The notes under the pieces are model-generated. The model was given only the letters and a program-made list of their open reading frames with translations. It searched no databases and was not told the DNA's origin. From the NCBI RefSeq assembly GCF_001643375.1, contig NZ_LSHB01000083.1, forward strand, positions 1 through 64,000: DNA of 64,000 nucleotides. Reading direction: 5' to 3'. A program made the translations under genes and the position numbers. Of the stretch, positions 9,324-18,604 are shown one piece after another (within the stretch, counting starts at the first letter, position 1; every line of letters begins with the position of its first letter). This DNA is from Chryseobacterium sp. FP211-J200 (lineage in GTDB: Bacteria; Bacteroidota; Bacteroidia; Flavobacteriales; Weeksellaceae).

Positions 9324-10382
9324 TTGGAAACCAACAACCAACAACCAACAACTAACAACCGCAAGGGAATTCTTCTCGTCAACCTCGGATCTCCGAGATC
9401 GACGGACGTAAAAGATGTAAAAGAATATCTGGACGAGTTCCTGATGGACGAAAAGGTCATCGATTACCGCTGGATCTTCCGCGCACTTTTGGTTCAGGGA
9501 ATCATCCTGAAAACCCGACCTAAGAAATCTGCCGAAGCTTATAAAACCGTTTGGACCGACGAAGGTTCGCCTTTGATCGTGATTTCCAAACATCTTCAGA
9601 AGAGACTTCAGGAGATTGTGGATGTTCCGGTTGGTTTGGGAATGCGTTACGCTGAACCTTCAATTAAAACTGGAATCCAAGAGTTGGTGGACAAAGGCAT
9701 TACCGAGATCTCTCTGTTCCCGCTCTATCCGCAATATGCGATGAGCACGACAGAAACCGTGATTGACAAAGCTGAGGAAGTGAGACTGAAATTCTTCCCA
9801 GATATCAAGATCAATTACGTGGAGCCATTCTACGACCGCGAGATCTACATCAATGCTTTAGCTGAAAGTATCAGGGAAAAACTACCTGCGGATTTTGATC
9901 TACTACAGTTTTCGTATCACGGTGTGCCGGAACGTCATATTTACAAAACCGATCCTACGAACACTTGCAACATGAATACTTGTTGCCAAAAGGAAGACAA
10001 TCCTTCGCACAAATTCTGCTACAGACACCAATGTTATAAAGTAACCGAATTGGTGTGCAAAAAACTGGGATTGCCAAAAGAAAAAGTGATGGTCACCTTC
10101 CAGTCCAGACTGGGCAAAGACAAATGGATGGAACCTTACACAGACGCTACTTTGGAAGGTCTTGGCAAAAAAGGCATCAAAAAACTGGCAATCGTTTGTC
10201 CTGCTTTTGTTTCCGACTGTTTGGAAACTTTGGAAGAGATCTCTGTGGAAGGTAAGGAGATCTTCCTTCACGGCGGCGGTGAAAGATTTGATTATATTCC
10301 CTGTCTGAACGAGGAACAAAGCTGGGTGAATGTTGTGAAAACGCTTTGTGAAGAAAAGCTGAATGATTTTTACTTTCATTAA
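9324..10382 (+). CDS. hemH: Ferrochelatase
   Basis: A 352-residue ferrochelatase, which inserts ferrous iron into protoporphyrin IX as the last step of haem synthesis. It has the N-terminal GILLVNLGSP strand, the LFPLYPQYAMSTT substrate loop, the active-site His in FSYHGVPERH and the C-terminal SDCLETLEEI helix. A Cys-rich insert (NTCNMNTCCQK with a later C) resembles the segment seen in some bacterial ferrochelatases. The only start that keeps the first strand is TTG at 9324 (ATT is also open upstream); no ATG exists before residue 26. The first 12 residues come from a CAACCAACAAC-type simple repeat and are not conserved in the family. Confidence 0.93.
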   Translation: METNNQQPTTNNRKGILLVNLGSPRSTDVKDVKEYLDEFLMDEKVIDYRWIFRALLVQGIILKTRPKKSAEAYKTVWTDEGSPLIVISKHLQKRLQEIVDVPVGLGMRYAEPSIKTGIQELVDKGITEISLFPLYPQYAMSTTETVIDKAEEVRLKFFPDIKINYVEPFYDREIYINALAESIREKLPADFDLLQFSYHGVPERHIYKTDPTNTCNMNTCCQKEDNPSHKFCYRHQCYKVTELVCKKLGLPKEKVMVTFQSRLGKDKWMEPYTDATLEGLGKKGIKKLAIVCPAFVSDCLETLEEISVEGKEIFLHGGGERFDYIPCLNEEQSWVNVVKTLCEEKLNDFYFH

Positions 10383-10394
10383 TATTCAGATCAA

Positions 10395-10775
10395 ATGATT
10401 TTCCGATACGCACGACATACGCAGAATCTTGAGAAACTGATCTACTTTTACACTTCCGTTTTGGAGTTTGAGGTGATAGGGAAGTTTGAAGACCATAATG
10501 GTTACGACGGCGTTTTCCTTGGGAAAGCTGGTGAGAATTGGCATTTGGAATTCACGCAGGATGGGAATTTGCCGGAGTCAAAATTTGATGATGACGACAT
10601 CCTGGTTTTCTATCCGGAAACCTTGGAAGAGTTCCAGAAGATCTTGGCCAATCTTGAACATTTTAAAGTTCCGACTGTGACACCTAAGAATCCTTATTGG
10701 AAAGAAAATGGAATCTGTTTTGAAGATTGTGATCATTACAAGATCATTATTTCTGACCTTAGAATTACTAAATAA
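10395..10775 (+). CDS. VOC (glyoxalase/dioxygenase superfamily) protein
   Basis: A 126-residue single-domain protein with the beta-alpha-beta-beta-beta pattern repeated twice, as in the vicinal-oxygen-chelate superfamily. It opens with RHTQNLEKLIYFYTSVLEFEV, the usual first module, and has His and Glu residues (HLEFTQ at about 49-54) at a typical metal-binding position. Substrate is unknown; glyoxalase-type activity is not implied. It follows hemH by 12 bases on the same strand and is probably cotranscribed, but I see no functional link. Confidence 0.8.
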   Translation: MIFRYARHTQNLEKLIYFYTSVLEFEVIGKFEDHNGYDGVFLGKAGENWHLEFTQDGNLPESKFDDDDILVFYPETLEEFQKILANLEHFKVPTVTPKNPYWKENGICFEDCDHYKIIISDLRITK

Positions 10776-10780
10776 ATTAC

Positions 10781-10811
10781 AAGACTTCAATTTTCATTGA
10801 AGTCTTTTTTT
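10781..10811 (+). terminator. Rho-independent terminator after the hemH-VOC unit
   Basis: A 10-bp perfect stem (AAGACTTCAA / TTGAAGTCTT) with a 6-base loop and a seven-T run. Confidence 0.85.
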
Positions 10812-10930
10812 GTCATTGGTTTTTGACAAAGTGATTGTTGTAAATTATAATTATATTTACATAAAAACGAGATAAAAGTATACTATTAATCCTTAGTCAA
10901 AATTAATTTCCAATCAACATACATTAAAAA

Positions 10931-11926
10931 GTGAAAAAAAGAGACTTTATTCAAGAAATAAAATTAATTAAATCTAGAACAGAATTTAACTCAAGATATG
11001 ATTTAACGTCAAGATTGTACGAAATTGATTATGCTCTTAATGAATTTACAAATTATAATGGAGATTACAATTCAGAAATTTTAAAATACATACCAATTTC
11101 AACAGTAGCTTGTTTCGAAGCATTTTTTAAATCGGTTATTAAAGAAGTAGTTGATTTTGGTGAACCATATAATAAAAACATAGCAAATTTCAATCAGTCA
11201 AAAAACATTAAACTAGATTTTGAAATTATTGGAGCAATACAAACAAAATCAGTAACTGTTGGGGAGTTAATTGGGCATTTATTACCTTTTAATAATTTTG
11301 AAGATATCAATTCAAATTTATCGGTGATTTTAGGGAGAGATTTTTTAGATGAGATGAAAAATTTCAAAAAAGAATCAGTCTATAAAACCGCCAAAATCTT
11401 GAACGATGACAAAAGAAATCGATTGCCTGAAATTATTCAAAGCGTAAAAGAAACTTATGAGTTGAGACATATTTTTTGCCACGAATTTGCTACAAATATT
11501 CATATAGATAAGGATAAAATCATTAAGAATTATCAAAATTGCAAAGATTTTTTGGAATTTACAAATACTATTATTTGGAAAATACTATACCCTGACTCTC
11601 CTGAAACACAAACCGATATGAATCACGAGGCAGATATGAATTTCAAAAAAAAGGATGATGAACTTCAAACTTTAATAGATTTCATTATCGATAATAAAGA
11701 AAATATTGATGAACAGTTTTCAATAGATTTTAAATTATTTAAATCAAGTATTGAAAAATGGAAAAAATATAGAGAGACTGTCGCTTTATATAAAGCTAAT
11801 AATTTCAAAGGAGGAAGTATGTATCCTCTAATATATCTATCTGCATTAGAAAATACAACAACAGAGAAAATTGAAAGTCTAAAAAATGAATTTGAAATAC
11901 TCTTAAGAAAAAATAATTATAATTAA
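10931..11926 (+). CDS. Orphan HEPN-type protein with an LprI/DUF1311-like C-terminal segment
   Basis: A 331-residue protein without signal peptide. R179-x4-H184 (ELRHIFCHEF) is the catalytic motif of HEPN ribonucleases, and CFEAFFKSVIKEVVD near 61-75 fits the preceding HEPN helix. Residues about 268-325 carry W277, YR (280-281), GGS (294-296) and a Thr-Thr-Thr before a final helix, the spacing of the LprI/DUF1311 domain, here lacking its usual disulfide Cys residues. Both assignments come from motifs only. It starts at GTG (10931); no ATG is available. Codon use is far richer in AT than its neighbours, and it stands alone after a terminator, which suggests acquisition. HEPN proteins often act in phage defence or toxin-antitoxin pairs; no partner gene is visible here. 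Confidence 0.65.
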   Translation: MKKRDFIQEIKLIKSRTEFNSRYDLTSRLYEIDYALNEFTNYNGDYNSEILKYIPISTVACFEAFFKSVIKEVVDFGEPYNKNIANFNQSKNIKLDFEIIGAIQTKSVTVGELIGHLLPFNNFEDINSNLSVILGRDFLDEMKNFKKESVYKTAKILNDDKRNRLPEIIQSVKETYELRHIFCHEFATNIHIDKDKIIKNYQNCKDFLEFTNTIIWKILYPDSPETQTDMNHEADMNFKKKDDELQTLIDFIIDNKENIDEQFSIDFKLFKSSIEKWKKYRETVALYKANNFKGGSMYPLIYLSALENTTTEKIESLKNEFEILLRKNNYN

Positions 11927-12069
11927 TCTTTATGCTTATATAAATTGCATTTCGCAAACTTCGTATAAATAGTTTTCAATTATTTACGATACTTAATGGA
12001 TTCTTTCAGAATGACAAATATTGTGGAGCATTCTACCAAAAGGAAAATGGTATTTACACAGAAACCCCA

Positions 12070-12158
12070 TAGCCCTGATTGCAGTGGAAATCCCACAGCT
12101 GGCGATGGGAAAAGCTTTGGCGCGAGGAATTGCAGCGGAAAGCAGGTTCCCGGCTCCT
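12070..12158. repeat. Dispersed palindromic repeat, copy B (plus orientation)
   Basis: The 341-base gap 11927-12267 carries no gene. It has a half-site of a GTCATTC-type repeat at about 11998-12018 (ATTCTTTCAGAATGACAAA) and then copy B of the dispersed element. AGCC (12071-12074) and GGCT (12152-12155) can pair at the ends; the internal GCAGTGGAAATCC and GCAGCGGAAAGC blocks match the other copies, but the T/A-rich inner arms are degraded. Confidence 0.55.
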
Positions 12159-12267
12159 GAAAAATTATAAATCTGTTGAGGTGAATTCTATTCCTTGATT
12201 TTCCAGAGGCAAAATAATTATCTTTACGAAAAATAAGTGCGAACGAGAATGGGAAACAGGATTACAA

Positions 12268-13407
12268 ATGGATAAAATGGATCTATTGGGAATTGTGACG
12301 GTGATCTCGCTGTTCGTTTCATTTTTTCTGGCATTTTTTCTACTGACGGTGAAGACTGAGCACAAAATCAGCAACCGGCTCTTTGCCTTTTTCCTCATCA
12401 TTACCTCGGTTGATATTAGCGAACCTTTGATCAGTCAAATAACTGACGGTCCATCGAATCTTGGAATGTTGCGAACTCTGTTGGCTTTTTTACAGATCCC
12501 TGCTTTTTATCTGTATGTTTTGTCGGTTTGTTATTCCGATTTTCAGTGGAAGCCTAAATATCTGATCCATCTGCTTCCGTTTTTTATTGGAAATCTTGTT
12601 TTGGTACCTCGGTTTTATTCGGTGGATTTGGCTTCGAAGCTTGATTTCATCATCAACCGTCAAGACATGATTGAGCTACAGTTGACGCATTGGCTGTTTC
12701 ATCTTCAGGTTTTGGTTTATTTTACGGCGGTTTTTCTGTTGTTGAAAAAAGTAAAAAAGCTTTATCTAGAAAATAATTCAGGCGGAGACCTTAATTCTTA
12801 CAACTGGCTGTTTCAGTTTACAAGCGTTCTTACCGCGCTCTACCTGATTGTTATTTTAAAGAATATTTTTAAATTTTCTGATTACCCATACGTTTCTGAT
12901 TGGATCAAAATTGGAATTCTGGTGATGCAGCTTTTTATCATTTGCTGGTACCTTTACAAAGCACTGAATAATCCCGGCCTTTTCAGAAATATTGATTCGA
13001 AGTTGACACTTGTTGCCGACTTGATTTTGCAAGAGAAAAAAATTGAACCGGAAATTCTGAACGAAGATCTTTTGAAGTAAAAAAAATATATGGTTGATGA
13101 AAAGCCATTTCTGGATCCTGCTTTGACGATTCAGGATATTTCGAAGGAAATGAATGTTCCGGTGCGAGAATTATCGGTTTTAATTAATCATCAATTAGGA
13201 CAGCATTTTTATGATTTTGTGAATACTTACCGTATCGAAAATGCAATGGAAATCCTGAAAGATCCATCCAAAACAAAGGTTACAATTCTTGAAATCTTGT
13301 ATGAAGTTGGTTTTAATTCAAAATCTTCTTTCAATACGGCCTTTAAAAAACATACGGGAAACACACCAACTGAATATCGCAAATCACTGCAATACAAATC
13401 GTTATAA
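12268..13407 (+). pseudogene. AraC-family regulator with membrane sensor domain, interrupted by an in-frame TAA
   Basis: Two open stretches in the same frame, 12268-13080 and 13090-13407, are separated by a single TAA (13078-13080) and three sense codons. The first (270 aa) is about seven hydrophobic segments; the second is an AraC DNA-binding domain with two helix-turn-helices (TIQDISKEMNVPVRELS and TILEILYEVGFNSKSSFNTAFKKHTG). Read through the stop, the junction becomes LLK-X-KKYMVDEKPFLDP, which matches how such proteins normally run from linker into the AraC domain. A CAA to TAA change explains it. No other lesion is visible, so this is either a recent null mutation, a sequencing error or a readthrough site. 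The ATG at 13090 could still yield a free DNA-binding domain. The serine hydrolase 138 bases downstream is a natural target. Confidence 0.8.
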
Positions 13408-13545
13408 TTACTCGTACTTTCTGGTTTAAATATTCGAACCAATTCTTTTCACGAAATCTGGACGACTACTTTTACTCGGTCGCACAAGACTGATTGCTTC
13501 CACATCTTTGTATCGAAATATTGATCAACCTAAAATAACGATACA

Positions 13546-15003
13546 ATGAAAACTATCTTTTACACCAGCTTTTTTCTATTATTAATGACAAGTTCCACGA
13601 TCTTTGGACAGAAAAAAGATTACAGCTTTCTTACTGACAGTCTGAAAATTGAAGAGCAGTTAGAAAAATATAAACTCCCAGGTTTTAGTGTGGTTGTTTT
13701 TGAAAATTATAAGATTGTTTATTCTAAACAATTTGGGGTGAAATCTGCAAATTCACTTGAAAAAATCGATGAAAACACGGCATTTTATACAGCATCTATC
13801 TCAAAACCAATTACTGCCCTTCTTTGTTTTATTTTGGAAGAAAAAGGTTTGCTTGATCTGAACGCACCAATTGACAAATCTTTGAAAAGATGACATTTGC
13901 CAAAAAGTAAATTCACAGAAAACAAAGCTCCGACCTGGAGACAATTTTTGAATCATACTGCAGGAACGTCTCAAGACGGTTTTGAAGACCATTATGAAGG
14001 TGAAAAAATCCCAACATTAGAAGAAAGTTTAATGGGTAAAATCCCGAGATATGATAAAGAAATCGAATTCCTTTTCGAACCGGGAACCGATTGGCAATAC
14101 AGCGGCGGCGGTTACACGATTATCCAAATGGCTCTGGAAGATACTTTCAACAAATCAATTGCAGAACTTGCAAAACAACACCTATTTTCTCCGCTTGGTT
14201 TAAAACACACCACCATGATTCAGCCCAATGAAAAAGGATTTCTGAGAAATGTTGCTATGGTTCACGATAAAGACGGAAAAGTGATCAAAACAGGTTTGCC
14301 AATTACTCCACAAGTTGGTCCGTCAGGATTATGGTCAACTCCAAAAGAATTAGCTAAGATTGCTATAGAAATTCAAAATGCTTTGCGCAACAAAAACAAC
14401 AAAGTCGTTTCCCACAATGTAGCAAAAAAAATGACCGAAGTCTCGGCTTTCAAAAATGCGGTTGGCGGATGGAGTTACGGTTGGCAAAAATCTTTTGGTT
14501 ATAACAACTATGACTGGTTTGCCTGCAACGGCTCAAACACCGGAGTTGGCGGAAGCGTGATGGGAACGATGAAAGACGGAAACGGATTTGCCTTTCTTGC
14601 CAATGGCGAAAAACCGAATCGCTTTCCCGTGATGGGACAAACACAAAGAAAGATTCTGTCACTGATGAATTGGAACGGAGATTCCCATAATGAAGAAACA
14701 CTAGAGCTACCTTCAAACTTAAAAGAAAAACTCATCGGAACTTACGACGACTTTCTTTACGGACAAAAAATGGAAACCAAAATCGTAGAAAGAAATAACC
14801 GCCTTTATGTGGAATCTATGATTCTTCAACACTTTAAAGGGAAAAATGAACATGAATTGGTGTATTTAAAAAACGGATTATTTAGAATTACTGATTATCC
14901 AAATCTACTGAAATTTGAATTTACTGATGGAAAAGTAAGTTCTGTGACATTACTGAGAGACAATTTTACTGATACCAATCAAATGATCAATAATGCGAAG
15001 TAA
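13546..15003 (+). pseudogene. Class-C beta-lactamase-like serine hydrolase, interrupted by an in-frame TGA
   Basis: One frame runs from the ATG at 13546 to 15003, broken only by TGA at 13891-13893. The N-terminal part has a signal peptide (cut after TIFGQ) and the nucleophile motif SISK with S84 and K87. The part after the stop has the YSGGGY motif (Tyr-x-Asn-like site), a GSNTG box in place of the usual HxG, and a C-terminal beta-rich domain. Read through, the junction is SLKR-X-HLPKSKF, where related enzymes commonly have Trp; TGG to TGA fits. The stop removes everything after the nucleophile, so the enzyme is inactive unless read through. It would have been a periplasmic hydrolase or peptidase. 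The neighbouring regulator carries a nonsense change too, so the pair may be decaying together. Confidence 0.8.
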
Positions 15004-15021
15004 CAGTTAACTTTTTAAAAT

Positions 15022-15055
15022 AAAAAAGCCGTCCCTAATCTCAGGACGGCTTTTT
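15022..15055. terminator. Bidirectional terminator between the serine hydrolase and the M16 peptidase
   Basis: A 12-bp stem AAAAAGCCGTCC / GGACGGCTTTTT with a 9-base loop; the A and T runs at both ends let it serve both convergent genes. Confidence 0.88.
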
Positions 15056-15072
15056 CTATTGGTGTAGAAAAT

Positions 15073-17805
15073 TTATTTCTTGTTGAAATCTCCCGCGTAG
15101 ATGGAAGTCACTTTGTCAAGCGAGATATATTTCTTCAAAACAGCATTTACTTCTGATAGTTTCAGGTTTTGGATCTTGGCATTCAGCTCGTCATAATTTT
15201 CCAATGGAACACCGAAGAGAAGTTTGGTGTTCTCCAGGTTGATCAGCGTATTTTCCATTCCAAGACTTGTAGTTCGGATGTTGGCGTAACTTTTCTTGTT
15301 GGAGTCCAATTCTTCCTGCGTGAATCCTGTTTTCAAAGCTTTGCTCACCTCATCTTTTACTGCAGATTCTACGGCGTCGCGTTTTGTTGGATTCAGGTAA
15401 GCGTAGTAGTTCCAAGAGGAAACGTCGTTTGTAATTGGAACGTTCAAATAAGAACCAACGCCGTAAGAGATGCCGTCTTTTTCACGAAGTCTCATTGGCA
15501 ATCTTGCAGAAAGAAAACCGCCGCTTCCCAGGATCTCATTCGCCAAAACCAAAGCCGGATATTCTGGGCTGTCCTGTTTCATGGTGAAGCTTGAAGTTCC
15601 GAGTGCTACTGCATTTTCTTTGTCTGGTGTGATGATATTTTTATCGACTTTCTTAGTTTCGAACAAAGTAGGTTTTACTTCCTCGAACTTGGATTTCGCG
15701 GTGAATTTCCCAAAAGTTTTTTCTAATTCTGAACCTGCAGATTTTGCATCAAGACTTCCGATGATCGTTCCTGCTCCGTTGGAAGCACCAAGAACATTAT
15801 TATAGAAATCAACAACTTGGGCGCGGGTTACTTTTTTGTTGTCAGCAATTTCTTCCTCCAAAGTTGAGGTATAGAAAATACTGGTTTTCGGATACGGCGA
15901 GGAAAGTCTTGCCAACTCATTGTAAGCGATGGCCTCAGGATCTTTTAATTGTCCGTCCAGGTAAGTATTGTTTTCCGCGATGGTTTTTGTCAATTCATTT
16001 TCCGGGAAAGTAGCATTGGAAAGCACATCCTGCATGATTGCCATTACTTTAGGGAAGTCATTTTTGTATGTTGCAAACTGGACAATCAGATTCTGACCTG
16101 AAGTATAGAAATTAAGTGATGACTTCATCTGATCCAATTGATCTTGGATCTGCTCCTTCGTTCTGGTCTTAGTTCCAGATTTTAATAGTGAAGCAGTCAT
16201 ACTTGCCACGGCAGATTTACCTTGAAGGTCTTTCTCGTTCCCGATTCTGAAACGGAAAGAACCTTGGACCTTGTCGCCTTTCAGTTCTTTGTTGATCAAG
16301 CCGTATTTCATGCCGTTGGAAAGTGTGCCTTCCGTCAGGTTTTTCTTAACGTTGGCAATGCTGGTTTCAAAAGGCGCCGGTTCTTTCTCTAATGCTTTTC
16401 CTTTGTAATCCTTGGTCAATGTAGCGATTTGCTCAGACCTGAATTCAGTTGGCAAAACACGTTCTTCATTGGAAGAAGGGCGGAAAACGCCAAGTGTTCT
16501 GTTGTTATTTTTGAAATATTTCGCAGCAACCCTTTTGATATCTTCCAATTTCAGATTCTCCACATTATCTCTATAAACGAAGGCTAACTTATAGCTTCCT
16601 GTTCCTACGATTTCCGTGAATCCAATCGCGTAGTTGATGGTATTATTTTTTTCTGTCGCAATATCTTTCAACAGTTTTGATTTGGCCCTGTTCAGGTCTT
16701 CTTCCGTATAATTGATGGTTGCAATCTTATCTAATTGAGCTTTGACCAATTTTGTCGCTTCGTCCAGATTTTTCTCTTTCGAAATATCAAAATTGTAATA
16801 GATCATCCCCGGATCTCTTGCCGGAATATAATAAGCCCAAACAGACGATGCGTTTCCGCCATCCACAAGACCTTTGTACAAATAGCCAGATGGATCAGCC
16901 GTCAAAATCTCATTCAGCGCGCTGAGTGCAGCATAATCTTTGTCTGCAAAAGCTGCGGCGTGATAACCAGCTGCAATAATCTGCTGATCGTTATTCCTTT
17001 TGATCTCGAAATATTTCTCACCATTCTGAGCGGGCTCTACCGTGTAAGTTACACCTAATTCCCTCGTTGGTTTTGGGAGAGCAGAGAAATAATCCGATAC
17101 ATATTTCAATGCATTTTTCTCATCAAATTTACCAGCAATCACCAAAGTTGCATTATCTGGCTGGTAATATTTCTCATAGAATTTACGAAGCGTTGGTGCT
17201 TTCACTCTTTCAATGTCTTCTTTGCTTCCGATGGTGGAATTCCCGTAGTTGTGCCAAGTATAGGCATTAGAGAAAACATTCTGGATCATGACTCTCGTGG
17301 GATTGTTTTCCCCGATCTCGAATTCGTTTCTCACCACAGAAAATTCTTTGTCCAGATCGGTTTGAAGGATTGTAGCGTTTATCATTCTGTCGGCTTCCAT
17401 TTGAAGAGACCATTTCAGGTTCTCGTCGTTGGATGGGAAGATCTCGTAATAATTGGTTCTGTCGTAATAGGTTGTTCCGTTGGCCACACCACCCTTGTCA
17501 GACAATTGTTTTTTGATGTCGCCCAAGTTTTTGGTGCTTTTGAAAAGCATGTGCTCCAGCAAGTGCGCCATACCTTTTTCGCCGTAGCCTTCGTCTTTGG
17601 AACCTACGTTGTAGATGATGTTGACCACCATATTACTTTGTGATTGATCGGGAATCAAAAGGACATTCATCCCATTGGAAAGTTTGTATTCCTTGACACC
17701 TTCGATGTTTCCGACAAATGTTGGAGTTTCGGCTTTTTGAGAAAATACAGGCGTATTAAAGCCTGCATAGAACACGACTGCCGCAGTCAGTAGAAAATTC
17801 TTCAT
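15073..17805 (-). CDS. Secreted M16 family metallopeptidase with two peptidase units
   Basis: A 910-residue two-unit zinc peptidase of the pitrilysin/insulysin class. A signal peptide ends at about residue 23 (TPVFSQ). The first unit has the inverted zinc motif HLLEH near residue 84, with ENLKWSLQMEADR and later ELSVVRNEFE-type glutamates downstream. The second unit (from about 490) lacks the HxxEH motif, as is normal for the structural half, and keeps the RLPMRLREKDGISYGVGSY block that binds substrate. It should degrade peptides in the periplasm or at the outer membrane. Monocistronic, with divergent ruvC upstream. Confidence 0.9.
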   Translation of the reverse strand: MKNFLLTAAVVFYAGFNTPVFSQKAETPTFVGNIEGVKEYKLSNGMNVLLIPDQSQSNMVVNIIYNVGSKDEGYGEKGMAHLLEHMLFKSTKNLGDIKKQLSDKGGVANGTTYYDRTNYYEIFPSNDENLKWSLQMEADRMINATILQTDLDKEFSVVRNEFEIGENNPTRVMIQNVFSNAYTWHNYGNSTIGSKEDIERVKAPTLRKFYEKYYQPDNATLVIAGKFDEKNALKYVSDYFSALPKPTRELGVTYTVEPAQNGEKYFEIKRNNDQQIIAAGYHAAAFADKDYAALSALNEILTADPSGYLYKGLVDGGNASSVWAYYIPARDPGMIYYNFDISKEKNLDEATKLVKAQLDKIATINYTEEDLNRAKSKLLKDIATEKNNTINYAIGFTEIVGTGSYKLAFVYRDNVENLKLEDIKRVAAKYFKNNNRTLGVFRPSSNEERVLPTEFRSEQIATLTKDYKGKALEKEPAPFETSIANVKKNLTEGTLSNGMKYGLINKELKGDKVQGSFRFRIGNEKDLQGKSAVASMTASLLKSGTKTRTKEQIQDQLDQMKSSLNFYTSGQNLIVQFATYKNDFPKVMAIMQDVLSNATFPENELTKTIAENNTYLDGQLKDPEAIAYNELARLSSPYPKTSIFYTSTLEEEIADNKKVTRAQVVDFYNNVLGASNGAGTIIGSLDAKSAGSELEKTFGKFTAKSKFEEVKPTLFETKKVDKNIITPDKENAVALGTSSFTMKQDSPEYPALVLANEILGSGGFLSARLPMRLREKDGISYGVGSYLNVPITNDVSSWNYYAYLNPTKRDAVESAVKDEVSKALKTGFTQEELDSNKKSYANIRTTSLGMENTLINLENTKLLFGVPLENYDELNAKIQNLKLSEVNAVLKKYISLDKVTSIYAGDFNKK

Positions 17806-17895
17806 GTTTTGATAGTTATAATTTTTGGTTTCTAAATTTAATAACTTTTCATTAAAAATATAATTAAGCTGTCGATCTTTATGAAAATCTTAACG

Positions 17896-17903
17896 TATTT
17901 TTG
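17896..17903 (+). promoter_or_regulatory. ruvC promoter -7 box, 5 nt before the ATG
   Basis: TATTTTTG matches TAnnTTTG; the ATG is at 17909. A transcript starting at the usual distance would begin at or next to the start codon. No clear TTG is seen at -33. Confidence 0.5.
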
Positions 17904-17908
17904 TGCTT

Positions 17909-18463
17909 ATGCAAGTTGAGAAAATAATTTTGGGTATCGATCCGGGAACATCCATCATGGGTTTCGGGATCATCTCTGTGAAAGGTGGGAAAATGGAGTT
18001 GATCGTGATGCACGAATTGGTGTTGAAGAAATATGAAAACCACGAGACCAAACTGAAAGTTATTTTCGATAAAACCTTAGCCTTGATCGATGAATATCAT
18101 CCGGACGAAACAGCTTTGGAAGCACCATTCTTTGGGAAGAATGTTCAAAGTATGTTGAAACTCGGACGCGCTCAAGGTGTTGCCATTGCAGCAAGTCTTC
18201 ACAGAAATATTCCCATCACCGAATATTCTCCAAAAAAAGTAAAAATGGCCATCACCGGAAACGGTAATGCCAGCAAAGAACAGGTTGCCGGAATGCTCCA
18301 AAACCTGTTGAAACTGAAAGAATTTCCTACGAAATATCTGGATGCTTCTGATGGTCTGGCCGTAGCCGTTTGTCATCATTTCAATTCTGGAACTATCACG
18401 ACAGACAAATCTTATTCTGGCTGGGACAGCTTCTTGAAACAGAATCCGGATCGGGTGAAATAG
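17909..18463 (+). CDS. ruvC: Crossover junction endodeoxyribonuclease RuvC
   Basis: A 184-residue Holliday-junction resolvase acting with RuvAB in recombinational repair. The four acidic catalytic residues are all present: D11 (GIDPGT), E71 (LEAPFFGKN), D145 and D148 (LDASDGLAVA). The ATG at 17909 is preferred over a GTG two codons upstream. Its TAG stop is the first three bases of a TAGTTGA tandem repeat. The neighbouring helicase gene follows on the same strand but has its own promoter box. Confidence 0.95.
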   Translation: MQVEKIILGIDPGTSIMGFGIISVKGGKMELIVMHELVLKKYENHETKLKVIFDKTLALIDEYHPDETALEAPFFGKNVQSMLKLGRAQGVAIAASLHRNIPITEYSPKKVKMAITGNGNASKEQVAGMLQNLLKLKEFPTKYLDASDGLAVAVCHHFNSGTITTDKSYSGWDSFLKQNPDRVK

Positions 18464-18529
18464 TTGATAGTTGATAGTTGATAGTTGATAGTTGATAGTT
18501 GATAGTTGATAGTTGATAGTTGATAGTTG
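18461..18529. repeat. Heptamer tandem array (TAGTTGA, nearly ten units)
   Basis: A perfect 7-bp repeat begins exactly at the ruvC stop codon and runs 69 bases into the gap before the helicase gene. It is followed by two tandem 14-bp units (ATTCTTGTCTCYTG) at 18571-18598. Copy-number changes would not alter RuvC because the stop lies in the first unit. Confidence 0.9.
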
Positions 18530-18604
18530 CAAAATTAATTTCTATTCTTGAATCTTTTGCCTTTTTCTTAATTCTTGTCTCTTGATTCTTGTCTCCTGAT
18601 TCTT

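Noticed and set aside
12268-15003. Alternative genetic code or routine recoding as the reason for in-frame TAA and TGA
   Set aside because: Other genes in the window end normally at TAA and TGA and use TGG for Trp; no selenocysteine hairpin signal was evident after the TGA. Two independent mutations or errors explain it more simply.
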